This document shows, one piece after another, positions 9,441-17,550 of a stretch of 28,413 nucleotides of DNA. The notes under the pieces are model-generated. The model was not told the origin of the DNA and did no database searches. It saw only the letters and a list, made by a program, of their open reading frames with translations. The stretch is from an uncultured Arenimonas sp. (GTDB lineage: Bacteria > Pseudomonadota > Gammaproteobacteria > Xanthomonadales > Xanthomonadaceae). The stretch spans positions 1 through 28,413 of the forward strand of contig CAMPHE010000003.1 in NCBI GenBank assembly GCA_946885815.1, written 5' to 3'. The position numbers and the translations under genes were made by a program. How positions within the stretch are numbered: the stretch's first letter is position 1; each line of letters opens with the position of its first letter.

Positions 9441-10200
9441 TTTCGTCGTCGCGATCCCGGCGCGATTCGGCGCGTCGCGACTGCCCGGCAAGCCGTTGCG
9501 GCTGATCGCCGGCGTGCCGATGGTGGTGCGTGTCGCGCGCCGCGCGCTCGAGGCGGGCGCGCGCGATGTCGTCGTGGCCACCGACGATGCGCGCATCGCC
9601 GACGCGCTGGCGGGCGAGCCGGTCGCGGTCTGCATGACGCGCGCCGACCACCCGTCCGGTACCGACCGGCTCGCGGAATGCGCGGAAAGGCTCGGCTGGG
9701 ACGATCGCCTGATCGTCGTCAACCTGCAGGGCGACGAGCCGTTCGCGCCGCCGGAAGGCATCCGCGCGGTCGCCGCGACGCTCGCCGCCACGACCGGCGC
9801 GGACATGGCCACGCTCGCGGTGCCGATCGACGACGCCGCGACGCTGTTCGATCCGAATGCGGTGAAGGTGGTGCGCGGCGCCAACGGCGGCGCGCTGTAT
9901 TTCAGCCGCGCGCCCGTTCCGTGGCAGCGCGACCGTTTCGCGCGCGACCGCACCGGCGATCCGGCGCCCGGCGCGCTGCGGCACATCGGCATCTACGCCT
10001 ATCGCGCGGGATTCCTGCGCCGGTTCGCGGCGATGCCGCCGGGACGGCTCGAACAGCTCGAGGCGCTGGAGCAGCTGCGCGTGCTGGAAGCCGGCCATCG
10101 CATCGCCGTGGGCCTCGCGCCGGTGCCGTTTCCGCCCGGTGTCGATTCCGAGGCCGACCTCGCGCGGGCGGAGCGCTTCGCGGCGACGTCCCTTTCCTGA
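9427..10200 (+). CDS. kdsB: KdsB, 3-deoxy-manno-octulosonate cytidylyltransferase (CMP-Kdo synthetase)
   Basis: KdsB activates Kdo with CTP to make CMP-Kdo, the sugar donor for the lipid A inner core. The 257-residue product is the normal size. The nucleotide-binding motif is [17 protein letters not shown] (about residues 7-23). Later motifs are [49 protein letters not shown] and [12 protein letters not shown], followed by the Glu-rich helix [18 protein letters not shown] at 9427 has GAGGAG about 6 bases upstream, inside the end of lpxK. This is the last gene of the conserved + strand envelope run; the accessory glycan genes begin 19 bases later without a visible terminator. Confidence 0.96.
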   Translation: MPSHDFVVAIPARFGASRLPGKPLRLIAGVPMVVRVARRALEAGARDVVVATDDARIADALAGEPVAVCMTRADHPSGTDRLAECAERLGWDDRLIVVNLQGDEPFAPPEGIRAVAATLAATTGADMATLAVPIDDAATLFDPNAVKVVRGANGGALYFSRAPVPWQRDRFARDRTGDPAPGALRHIGIYAYRAGFLRRFAAMPPGRLEQLEALEQLRVLEAGHRIAVGLAPVPFPPGVDSEADLARAERFAATSLS

Positions 10201-10219
10201 ACTTCCAGCCGGATTTCCG

Positions 10220-10942
10220 ATGACCGACGCCGCTCCCTCTCCGCCACCGCGCGCGATCGCGATCCTGGGCATGCACCGCAGCGGCACGAGCGCGTTGACC
10301 GGCTCGCTGCTGCAGGCCGGCGTGTACCTGGGCCGCGTGCTCGACGGCGGCTTCGCGCTCAACCCCAAGGGCCTGCAGGAGCCGGCGGCCGTGCTGTACA
10401 TGCACGAGAACCTGCTGCAGGCCAACGGCGGCAGCTGGCACGAGCCGCCGGACGCGATCGAATGGCAGCCGCTGCACAAGGCCGTGCGCGACCTGTTCAT
10501 CGAATCGCGGCAGGGCCGGCCGCTGTGGGCGTTCAAGGATCCGCGCACGCTGCTGGTGCTCGACGGCTGGCGCACGGTGCTGCCGTCGCTGGAATGCGTC
10601 GGCATCTTCCGGCACCCGCTCGAGGTGGCGCGCTCCCTGCACGACCGCAACCGCTTCCCGATCGAAAAAGGCCTGGCGCTGTGGACCCGTTACAACCGCG
10701 AGCTGCTCGCCGCGCATGAGCGGGCCTCGTTCCCGCTGGTCGAGTTCGTCGCCGACGCGGCGACGATGGCCGACGCGATCGGCCGGGTGCTCGCGCGCGT
10801 GGGATTGTCGCCGGCACGCCCGCCGGATTTCCTCGACACGTCGCTGCGGCGCTTCGAGGCGGCCGCCGCGCCCGAGCCATTGCCGGCGGACACCGGCGCG
10901 CTGTTCGAACGCCTGCGCGAGAGGTCCCGCGCCGATGCCTGA
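10220..10942 (+). CDS. Sulfotransferase family protein (PAPS-dependent), first copy
   Basis: The 240-residue product has the two PAPS-binding elements of the sulfotransferase fold. The 5'-phosphosulfate loop is LGMHRSGTSALTGSLLQAGV (about residues 16-35). The 3'-phosphate strand is CVGIFRHPLEVARSL (about 126-140). Between them is LWAFKDPRTLLVLDGW, the conserved KDPR element of bacterial carbohydrate-type sulfotransferases. Family knowledge predicts transfer of sulfate from PAPS to a sugar hydroxyl in the cytoplasm; the acceptor is unknown. ATG at 10220 lies 19 bases after kdsB and gives a short Ala/Pro-rich leader before the beta strand. It overlaps the next gene by 8 bases. No obvious Shine-Dalgarno is present. 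It is clearly different from the second sulfotransferase in this locus. Confidence 0.85.
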   Translation: MTDAAPSPPPRAIAILGMHRSGTSALTGSLLQAGVYLGRVLDGGFALNPKGLQEPAAVLYMHENLLQANGGSWHEPPDAIEWQPLHKAVRDLFIESRQGRPLWAFKDPRTLLVLDGWRTVLPSLECVGIFRHPLEVARSLHDRNRFPIEKGLALWTRYNRELLAAHERASFPLVEFVADAATMADAIGRVLARVGLSPARPPDFLDTSLRRFEAAAAPEPLPADTGALFERLRERSRADA

Positions 10943-11870
10943 AGTGCTGTCGACGCGGCTGTTCCCGAAGGGGGAGGGCGCCGACGCGGTCCGCATCACC
11001 GGGGTCGCCGCACGCTGCGACTGGGTCATCGCCAGCGACCGCCGTCCGCCGTTCGTCACGCTGCATCGGCGCACCGCGCAGCCGCGCACGGTCTTCCTGT
11101 CGCTCCGCTTTCCGCTGCACGCGCTGCGGATGCTGGCCGACGAACTGCTGCCGCGGATCGCGGGGCCGTTCGTGGTGGTCAGCGGCTCGGAAGACGCGAC
11201 GGTGCCCCACCAGGTCGACCGGCGCTGGGCGCCGTTCGACGACGAGATGCGCGGGGCGATCGCCCGGATCCTCGCGCATCCGGGGCTGCGCCGCTGGCAC
11301 GCGGAAAACCTCGACGACGGCTCGGATCCCCGGTTCTCGCCGCTGCCGCTCGGGCGGGTCTTTCCCGACGGCGACGTCCAGCCCCTCGAGCCACACGCGC
11401 CGGCCACCGGCACCCGACCGCTGCGCATGCTGTGCGCGCAGCGGATCCGCGCCGGCGCGCAATGGGACGCGCGCCGTACGGTCGCCGACCTGTGCCGCGG
11501 ACCGTGGCGGTCATGGACCACGCTGCTGGAAGAGGAGGTCGACGAGGCCGGGTTCATCGCCGAGGTGCGCCGGCACGCTTTCGTGCTGTGCGTGGAGGGC
11601 GGGGGGCTCGATCCGTCGCCGAAGGCGTGGCAGGCGATCGAGCACGGCGCGATCCCGATCATCCGGCGCACGGCGCTGGCTCCGGCCTACGGGCGGCTGC
11701 CCGTGGCGATGGTGCCCGGGTGGCAGGCGGATGCGATCGACGCGGCGACGCTCGCGGGCTGGCGGTCACGCTACGCGCCGGCCCACGACGATCCGCCGCG
11801 GCGTGCGGACGTCGTCGAACGGCTGACGCTCGACTACTGGTGGCGCCGGATCGAGGCCGATCTCGCCTGA
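10935..11870 (+). CDS. Exostosin (GT47)-like putative glycosyltransferase
   Basis: The 311-residue product is not one I can place firmly. Its C-terminal part (about 208-250) reads AFVLCVEGGGLDPSPKAWQA then IEHGAIPIIRRT. This resembles the exostosin-type pattern in which a Gly-rich loop is followed by a W/E-containing helix and GxIPII. Such patterns also occur in bacterial proteins annotated as exostosin-family or hypothetical glycan proteins. The N-terminal half (about 1-150) has an alternating beta/alpha pattern with FVVVSGSED and no Cys pairs, signal peptide or membrane helix. It starts inside the end of the sulfotransferase gene (8-base overlap), so the two are one operon and probably act on the same glycan (inference). 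It ends 13 bases before a converging gene. Confidence 0.6.
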   Translation: MPEVLSTRLFPKGEGADAVRITGVAARCDWVIASDRRPPFVTLHRRTAQPRTVFLSLRFPLHALRMLADELLPRIAGPFVVVSGSEDATVPHQVDRRWAPFDDEMRGAIARILAHPGLRRWHAENLDDGSDPRFSPLPLGRVFPDGDVQPLEPHAPATGTRPLRMLCAQRIRAGAQWDARRTVADLCRGPWRSWTTLLEEEVDEAGFIAEVRRHAFVLCVEGGGLDPSPKAWQAIEHGAIPIIRRTALAPAYGRLPVAMVPGWQADAIDAATLAGWRSRYAPAHDDPPRRADVVERLTLDYWWRRIEADLA

Positions 11871-11883
11871 CCCGTCGCGGCCG

Positions 11884-12738
11884 TCAGTCTTCGACGTAGC
11901 CGAGCGCGCGATTGAGATCCGGCCCGCCCACGTCGCGGAACCAGGCTTCGAGCTCCGCGTCCCAGTGCGTCGCCAGCGTCGACGGCGCGCCCGACCAGGT
12001 CAGGGTCTTCGCGCCGACGCTGCGCTGCGTGGCGTCGCGCAGGCTGGACGGATCTGCCGGCAGGCCGAGATGCTTCGCGAGACCGGCGACCGTGTCCGCC
12101 TGCGCCGCACCGCCGTGGCTGCCGGCCAGGTCTTCGTATCGCAGCGGCAGCACGCCGGGTTCCTGACGCCAGCCCACCATCTCGCGGCAGGTCGGCACCA
12201 GCCAGCCGCTCGACCGGCGCCCGAGCACCCAGCGCACGCGGCCGGGTCCATCCGCGATGGTCCGCGCGGCCTCGGCGGCGTCGCCGTCCATCCGCTCGGC
12301 GATCACGAAGCGTGCCCACGACACGAAGGCGTGCCGCAAGTCGCGGACAATGAAGATGCGGGAAAAGCCGTCCAATGCGCGAACCACCGCCGGCGTGCAC
12401 GGCAGGTGGCCCACGGCGAACTGGCCGGGCTGCACCAGCCCCAGCGCGTCGGCGACCGGCATCTCGAACTGGTATTTCCACATCGGCGTGCCGTCGCGGT
12501 AGTCGCGGAAATCGCTGGCCCAGCCGTCGTCGACATGCAGGCGGGCGCTGCGGACCCCGAGCGCGGACAGCAGTTCGGCGGCGAGGTAGGTGCCGGCCTT
12601 CGGGATCGACGCGACGAACACCGGGGCGGTCGCCGCGCCGCGTTCGATGACCGAACACGGCGTGCCGTCGTCGAGAAACCGCGGTTCGTAACCGCAGCCG
12701 CGCAGGCGTGCGACGTAGTCGTCCGACCCGGCGGTCAC
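11884..12738 (-). CDS. Sulfotransferase domain protein, second copy
   Basis: The 284-residue product has a different sulfotransferase signature from the first copy. The 5'-phosphosulfate loop is FVASIPKAGTYLAAELLSAL (about 41-60), of the SxPKxGTx type. The 3'-phosphate element is RIFIVRDLRHAFVSWARFV (about 127-145), with the conserved RDxR. Later PLRYEDLAGS and LTWSGAPS fit the Sulfotransfer_1 family, where a KxG-x-W-like motif closes the fold. The predicted reaction is transfer of sulfate from PAPS to a hydroxyl or amine; the acceptor is unknown. The GTG start overlaps the GT61 stop upstream (GTGA). It is the last gene of a three-gene minus-strand group and faces the exostosin-like gene. Confidence 0.85.
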   Translation of the reverse strand: MTAGSDDYVARLRGCGYEPRFLDDGTPCSVIERGAATAPVFVASIPKAGTYLAAELLSALGVRSARLHVDDGWASDFRDYRDGTPMWKYQFEMPVADALGLVQPGQFAVGHLPCTPAVVRALDGFSRIFIVRDLRHAFVSWARFVIAERMDGDAAEAARTIADGPGRVRWVLGRRSSGWLVPTCREMVGWRQEPGVLPLRYEDLAGSHGGAAQADTVAGLAKHLGLPADPSSLRDATQRSVGAKTLTWSGAPSTLATHWDAELEAWFRDVGGPDLNRALGYVED

Positions 12739-14105
12739 GCGTCCGCCGCCAGGTGGGCCAGGAACGCCGGCAGCCGTTCCACGTCGATCCGGTAGTTGGC
12801 GTTGAATTCGTAGACCGGATCCGCATCGACCACCTCGCCGACGAGGAACGACAGCCGCTGGCCGAGCCGCTCCGAGACCGCGGCGTACCACTCGTTGTCC
12901 TCGATGAAGTGATTGTCGAGGATGCCGATGCGCGTGCCCGGTCCGGCGAACAGGCTGTTCACGAGCGCGGCGCCATTCGGCCCGACGATGATTTCCGCGT
13001 CGCGCACGCTGCGCAGCTGGTCTTCGTAGGGCAGGGCGCCGAAGTCGAGCGTCTCGAACCCGTGCGCGGCGAACCACGCGTCCACCTCCGGCTTGTTGAC
13101 CATGCCCCGGTGCTGGCTCGCGCCACGCGCCAGATACAGCCGGCGCGGTCCGTCGCCGCGGCCGAGGCGCGACAGCGCCGGCTCCATCCGGTGCAGCTGC
13201 GCGACGAACGCGTCGGCGTCCATCACCATCGTCCGGGCCGGATAGGCCGCGCCGGCGAGGGGCCAGAGCGGCAGATAGGTGAACATCGCGCCGGTCCACA
13301 GCCGCGTCACGCGCACCGCTTCGCCCGCGGCGAGCACGCGGACCGGGTGCGCGTCGCCGATCAGGAAGCGCAGCGCGACCATCGCCTGGGGCGGCATCTG
13401 CGCATCGACGAGGATCGGCACGTCCGCGAAACCGGGCAGGTCCATCGCCGCGATCAGGCGCGGCAGGAACTCCACGTGCCAGTGCCAGTAATTGAAGCTG
13501 TTGACGCCCACCAGCGCGAACGCCTCGGGCATCGCCGCGCCGTCGACGGCGTCGGCACCGATGGCGAACGTCCCATGCCCCGCGGCCGGCGCGAACAGGA
13601 TCGGGTCCACGGCCAGGTCCAGCGGCACCCGTTCGAGTTCGTCGTCCTGGAAATCGAGCAGCGCGTGCCCGCCGGCGATGACGATGTTCGATTTGCTCGA
13701 CACCACCGCATCGGCGAGCACGCAGGTGAACACCGCGCGCGTGCGCGCCTCGAACCCCGCATCCGCGACCGCGCCGAACACGGGGGGCGCCGGCATGCGC
13801 ACGATCCGCGCCGGGCTGATCTCGTGGAACGCGAGCGCGTGCGCGCGGGCGTGGTCGTGCAGCGAGGTGATCGGGAGGCGCCGCGCCTCGCCGGGTCGCA
13901 GGCCGGCGAGGCGCTGGAATTCCAGCGCCGCCGCCTCCGCGCCGAGCGCCGCGGTCAGCGCGTCCTTCGCCGGCCGCAGCGCGCCCAGTGCCGGGCGCGG
14001 GCCGGTACGCATCCGGCGGATCCGTTCCGCGTCCGACCCGACCGAGGCGAGTGCCGCGTCGACGACACCCGGATCGGGAGTCGCGCCCATGATGCGATCA
14101 GGCAC
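12735..14105 (-). CDS. GT61-family (DUF563) glycosyltransferase
   Basis: The 456-residue product carries the two hallmark regions of GT61/DUF563 enzymes. One is SFNYWHWHVEFLPRLIAAMD (about 203-222), matching the NxxHWxxxxLPRL pattern. The other is the C-terminal nucleotide-sugar region RRLYLARGASQHRGMVNKPE (about 321-340), then YEDQLRSVRDAEIIVGPNGA and ALVNSLF. In most members the last motif reads GxHGA; here it is GPNGA, a His-to-Asn change. The family contains xylosyl-, arabinosyl- and N-acetylglucosaminyltransferases and bacterial capsule enzymes, so the sugar cannot be called. GTG at 14105 gives an 8-base overlap with the methyltransferase gene. An ATG at 14090, shortening the protein by 5 residues, is an equally possible start. 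Confidence 0.82.
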   Translation of the reverse strand: MPDRIMGATPDPGVVDAALASVGSDAERIRRMRTGPRPALGALRPAKDALTAALGAEAAALEFQRLAGLRPGEARRLPITSLHDHARAHALAFHEISPARIVRMPAPPVFGAVADAGFEARTRAVFTCVLADAVVSSKSNIVIAGGHALLDFQDDELERVPLDLAVDPILFAPAAGHGTFAIGADAVDGAAMPEAFALVGVNSFNYWHWHVEFLPRLIAAMDLPGFADVPILVDAQMPPQAMVALRFLIGDAHPVRVLAAGEAVRVTRLWTGAMFTYLPLWPLAGAAYPARTMVMDADAFVAQLHRMEPALSRLGRGDGPRRLYLARGASQHRGMVNKPEVDAWFAAHGFETLDFGALPYEDQLRSVRDAEIIVGPNGAALVNSLFAGPGTRIGILDNHFIEDNEWYAAVSERLGQRLSFLVGEVVDADPVYEFNANYRIDVERLPAFLAHLAADA

Positions 14106-14838
14106 GCGCCTGGATCAGGAAACACATCTGCCCCGACCAGCGGGTGCGCGCCTCGCCCGAGTCGTAGTCGAGGTAATGTTCCTCGACCGGTGCCAGCCCG
14201 GCGTCGCGGCACAGGCGGTGCATCTCGCCGCGCGAGAACACGTGCACGAACGTGTGCATCGTCTCGCCCTTCGGGTCCTGCCGGTTGGCGATGAAGTCGC
14301 CGGCGCTGGCCGGGTCGAGCAGGTCGCGCACGAGGTTCTTCACCACCGCCGCCCAGCCGTAGTGGGCGGCGTTGTAGCGGTTGTTGACGTCGAGCACGAT
14401 CGCGCCGCCGGGCGCCATCACCGAACGCATGTTCCTCACCGCCTGCAGGCGCGCCTCGCGGCCTTCGACATGGCCGAGGACGTTCCACGTGCAGATCACC
14501 AGGTCGAACTTCCGGTCGCCGAAGGCCGCGGCATCGAACGTCGGCGACGCGATGTCCACCACGTGCGCTTCGACGCCCAGCTTGCGTGCCTCGTCGATCA
14601 TGCCCGGGCTGACGTCGATCGCGACGGCCTGCAGGTCGGCCGCCTGCGCCAGACGCAGCGCGCGGCGGCCATTGCCGGCGCCGAAATCGATGAGCGATCT
14701 CGCCCCGCGCGCCCGTGCCCAGCCGGCGATCAGTTCCTCGACGCGGCGCACCCACGGCGCCCTGCGCTCGAGCTCGGCGTCGTAGATGACGCTGAGCGTG
14801 TCGTAGAACTTCACGGAAGAAAGGACGGGCTCGGACAT
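14098..14838 (-). CDS. Class I SAM-dependent methyltransferase
   Basis: The 246-residue product has a Rossmann-type SAM-binding core. Motif I is SLIDFGAGNGRRALRLA (near residue 50), the acidic strand is AVAIDVSPGMIDEARKLG, and motif II/III is FDLVICTWNVLGHVEG, then MAPGGAIVLDVNNRYN. The C-terminal part (HTFVHVFSRGEMHRLCRDAG) is the usual substrate-side lid. The NVLGHV and NNRYN elements resemble small-molecule methyltransferases more than RNA or DNA enzymes, but the substrate is not evident. ATG at 14838 is preferred over an in-frame GTG three codons upstream. It is the first gene of a three-gene minus-strand group with GT61 and a sulfotransferase, suggesting O-methylation of a sugar in the same glycan (inference). 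Confidence 0.82.
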   Translation of the reverse strand: MSEPVLSSVKFYDTLSVIYDAELERRAPWVRRVEELIAGWARARGARSLIDFGAGNGRRALRLAQAADLQAVAIDVSPGMIDEARKLGVEAHVVDIASPTFDAAAFGDRKFDLVICTWNVLGHVEGREARLQAVRNMRSVMAPGGAIVLDVNNRYNAAHYGWAAVVKNLVRDLLDPASAGDFIANRQDPKGETMHTFVHVFSRGEMHRLCRDAGLAPVEEHYLDYDSGEARTRWSGQMCFLIQARA

Positions 14839-14929
14839 GGGGTTCACGCGATGGGCACGAAGCGCGAAGGATACGGCATGGCGCGACGCCGGGCACCCGC
14901 GGCGGGTGGTTGCCCGTTAACATCGGGGC

Positions 14930-15823
14930 ATGTCGAAACGCCCCCAGTTCGCCGCCGTCGTCGGCGTCAAGGACGAAGTGGAACTGATCGCCCACTGCAT
15001 CCGCCATCTCCGGCGGATCGGTGTCGGCGCGATCCGCGTGCTCGATTCAGGCTCCAGGGACGGCACGCTCGAGCGTCTCGCGTCGGTGGCCGGGCCCGAC
15101 CTGACCGTCACGCATCACAGCGACCAGGATCCCGACGCCGCCGCCTGGACGCGTACGGCGTCGCGGCTCGCCCGCGAATCCGACGCCGAGTGGGTGCTGT
15201 TTCTCGACGCCGACGAGTTCTGGATTCCCGCGGGCGGCAGCCTGCATTCGATCGCCGGCCTCGATTCGCACGACGTGCTCGTCGTCGACCGCTTCAACGT
15301 ACCGCTGGATGCCGGCGGCCTGCTCACCGCGAACCGGAAGCTGCCGACCGAAGCGGCGGGGCTGGAGCTGATCGTTCGCTCGCTGCCCGGATTCCGCGGA
15401 CAGATGGAAAAGAATCCCGACCTGCCGTGGATCCGGATCGTCCCGGCGGCGAAGGTGATGGCACGCACCTCCCGCATCCGCCACGTGCTGGACGGGTTCC
15501 ACGAGATCGTGCCGACGGCGGGACCACCGTTGCGGCGCGGACGCGCGCCGGAGGTGCTGGTCGCGCACGTCCCGTACACCACGTTGCCGCGCTTCGCCGC
15601 GAAGGTGCGCAACATCCGCCGCATCTTCGCGGTTCACGACGATTACTGCGGCGCCGACATGGCCTGGCACTGGCGCCGGCTGCTGGCCTGTCGCGACGAG
15701 GAGAGCGTGCGGCGCGAATTCGACCTGCAGGTGTTCGATGAACGGACGCTCGCCGCCCTGCGCCTCGACGGTACGGTGGTGTCCGCGACGGAGTGGTTCG
15801 CCCGGCAGGCGCCGCGCGGCTGA
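14930..15823 (+). CDS. GT2-like glycosyltransferase (Glyco_tranf_2_4 type)
   Basis: The 297-residue product looks like the GT-A glycosyltransferases annotated as Glyco_tranf_2_4/GT92-like. It begins FAAVVGVKDEVELIAHCIRH, the 'KDE/NE' entry motif. It continues with IRVLDSGSRDGTLERL and the metal-binding strand DAEWVLFLDADEFWIP (about 84-99), with the DADEF signature. The second half (HVLDGFHEIVP, VAHVPYTTLPRFAAKVRNIR) is typical of the acceptor side. There is no signal peptide or membrane helix, so it would act on the cytoplasmic face. It stands alone on the plus strand with divergent genes upstream and a converging operon 15 bases downstream. A TAACAT hexamer lies 6 bases before the start, but no good -35 element was found. 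Confidence 0.82.
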   Translation: MSKRPQFAAVVGVKDEVELIAHCIRHLRRIGVGAIRVLDSGSRDGTLERLASVAGPDLTVTHHSDQDPDAAAWTRTASRLARESDAEWVLFLDADEFWIPAGGSLHSIAGLDSHDVLVVDRFNVPLDAGGLLTANRKLPTEAAGLELIVRSLPGFRGQMEKNPDLPWIRIVPAAKVMARTSRIRHVLDGFHEIVPTAGPPLRRGRAPEVLVAHVPYTTLPRFAAKVRNIRRIFAVHDDYCGADMAWHWRRLLACRDEESVRREFDLQVFDERTLAALRLDGTVVSATEWFARQAPRG

Positions 15824-15838
15824 ACCTGGCCGGCGGCC

Positions 15839-16534
15839 TCAGTCGGCGGCCAGCAGCGGGCCGCAGTGATGCACTTCGTCGCGGATCGCATCGATCTGTC
15901 CCGCGGCCAGTGCCGGCAGCAGGCGATAGGCGGTGCCGTCGAACGGCGGCAGGAACGAGAGGGTGATTCCCGCTTCGCGGAACGGCGCCGCAACGTCGAG
16001 CCCGCGGCCGCCGGGCGCGTTGACGTAGCGGTCGGCACCGAGGCGGCGGGCGATCTCCAGAATCCGCGCCTGGCCCCGCAACTGGTCGTCGATGCGCAGG
16101 GTCGAGCTGCGCAGTGCCGGCCCGGGCACGCCCGTCGCGTCGCAGACCAGCCGCAGGCCGCGTTCGAGGAAATCCACGACCGATTCCATCGGGCCGCCGA
16201 GATGGTCGCGCAGGCGGTCGGCGGCCTCCCCGCGCGCGGCCTGCAGCCACGGCAGACGCCGCAGCTCGGCATCGAAACGCACGCGCGCATCGGGCGCGAA
16301 CGCGAGGTCGCGGATCATCGTGTCGCGTGGCTGGCGCGCCAGCGGCAAGGTCAGCCATTCGACCCGTCCGCCAGGGCCGACGATCTCGGTCCGGTGCACG
16401 CGGCCGCGACGCGGGAACTGCACGCAGTCGAACAGCACGAAGCGATCGGTCGCGGCGAACAGCCGGAAATAGCCTGCGTACGGATAGAAATAGGGCTGCA
16501 TGACGGCCAGCGAGCCGCGGTGCGAACCGGTCAC
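15839..16534 (-). CDS. WbqC-family protein
   Basis: The 231-residue product has the WbqC signature from its N-terminus: SLAVMQPYFYPYAGYFRLFA (about 8-27), then DRFVLFDCVQFPRRGRVHRT. It also has the late VNAPGGRGLD near 171-180, where the family usually has a NxxGG pattern. WbqC-family genes are found in O-antigen and other surface polysaccharide clusters, often beside DegT-type aminotransferases. Their reaction is, to my knowledge, not firmly established. In the first motif the usual W(x)NRN is RVHRT here, a mild divergence. The GTG start overlaps the upstream FemAB-like gene (GTGA) and keeps the first beta strand. It is the last gene of the minus-strand operon. Confidence 0.85.
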   Translation of the reverse strand: MTGSHRGSLAVMQPYFYPYAGYFRLFAATDRFVLFDCVQFPRRGRVHRTEIVGPGGRVEWLTLPLARQPRDTMIRDLAFAPDARVRFDAELRRLPWLQAARGEAADRLRDHLGGPMESVVDFLERGLRLVCDATGVPGPALRSSTLRIDDQLRGQARILEIARRLGADRYVNAPGGRGLDVAAPFREAGITLSFLPPFDGTAYRLLPALAAGQIDAIRDEVHHCGPLLAAD

Positions 16535-17550
16535 GGCGTCGGTGCCCCGGGCCGGGCGACGCCGGCGTCCGCCGCAGGTCCGGCGTACGCCGGGTGCCAG
16601 CGGCTGACGGCGGGGTCCACGCCGGCCTCGCGGCACAGCGCCGCATAGACGTCGGGGCGATAGACCTCGCGCGCCCGCTCGAGCGGAACGCTGACCGGGC
16701 GGAACTTCAGCTTCGCGCGCGCCAGCGCGTCGCCACGCGCCATTCCGCCGCCGAGATGCGCCCACGCGATGCCGCGCGCGCACAGTTCGCGGAGGCCGCG
16801 GTCGATCATCGCGGTCGTGTGGGCGCGCCCGTCGCGGATCGAGAGGTTGAGATGGAACTCGGCGGTGTCGCCGGCGATCGCGAACGTGTGCACCGCGCAC
16901 AGGCCCTCGCCGTCGTCGACGCCGACCAGCCACATCGCCGGGTCGGCGCACATCGCTTCCAGCGCGGCATCGCTCCACGACGGCGTCGCCCCGAGCGCGC
17001 GCAGGCAGGAGGCGTAGTTCGCGCGCACGAACCGCGTCAGCAGGGCGCGGTCGGTCACGAACGTCGTGCCGGCGCGACCGGCCGCGCGGACCGCGCGGCG
17101 GACGCTGCGGTCCGCGCGGGCCAGTACCGCGTCGGCACCGGCGCGCAGGTCGAGCAGGAACAGCTCGTTGTCGGCGGTCACGCCCGCATGGGCCGACCGG
17201 ACCGCGAATCGCGGATGCAGCGCGAAATAGCCCGCGACGTAGCCCCGCGCGGCCGCGAACGCCGCCCGGCGAGCGGCGAAATCGGCCGGCAGCGGCCGCG
17301 CCGCGGCGAAACCCGAGAATCCCGCCGGCGTGTACAGGTGGCGATGGCCGCGCCATTCGCGCACCGCGACCGGCGCCGCGGCCAGCACGCCGTCGTCGTC
17401 GCGCGCGACGCACAGGCGGATCGGCCCGCCCGGCGATTCCAGCGCGTGGCACGCCGGCCACGTATGCCACCAGCCGTGCGGCATCGCGGCGAGGGCGGCG
17501 TTCCAGCGTTCGGGGTCGTCCGCCGGGATGAAGCCGAATTCGATCGTCAT
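16531..17550 (-). CDS. FemAB/GNAT-type acyltransferase (Acetyltransf_6-like)
   Basis: The 339-residue product has the duplicated GNAT-like layout of FemAB-type proteins. The first half (about 1-130) is DDPERWNAALAAMPHGWWHT and YTPAGFSGFAAARPL. The second half has [17 protein letters not shown] (about 149-165), the RRxxRxAxxxG element. The C-terminal motif AHLGGGMARGDALARAKLKF (about 264-283) is the LGGGxxxxDxLxxxKxxF pattern of this superfamily. Members transfer amino acids from aminoacyl-tRNA, or acyl groups from CoA, onto amines. Here the neighbours suggest the amino group of a nucleotide sugar (inference). The ATG overlaps the N-methyltransferase stop (ATGA). The Pro/Ala-rich C-terminal tail (about 322-339) looks unstructured. 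Confidence 0.8.
   Translation of the reverse strand: MTIEFGFIPADDPERWNAALAAMPHGWWHTWPACHALESPGGPIRLCVARDDDGVLAAAPVAVREWRGHRHLYTPAGFSGFAAARPLPADFAARRAAFAAARGYVAGYFALHPRFAVRSAHAGVTADNELFLLDLRAGADAVLARADRSVRRAVRAAGRAGTTFVTDRALLTRFVRANYASCLRALGATPSWSDAALEAMCADPAMWLVGVDDGEGLCAVHTFAIAGDTAEFHLNLSIRDGRAHTTAMIDRGLRELCARGIAWAHLGGGMARGDALARAKLKFRPVSVPLERAREVYRPDVYAALCREAGVDPAVSRWHPAYAGPAADAGVARPGAPTP

Noticed and set aside
12708..14294. Plus-strand open frame of 528 codons across the GT61 gene
   Set aside because: The minus-strand protein has clear GT61 motifs, while this frame gives Arg/His-rich sequence without motifs.
15824..15838. GGCC-GGC-GGCC repeat between the converging GT2-like and WbqC genes as a terminator
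   Set aside because: The stem is only 4 bases with a 3-base loop and has no T-run on either strand.
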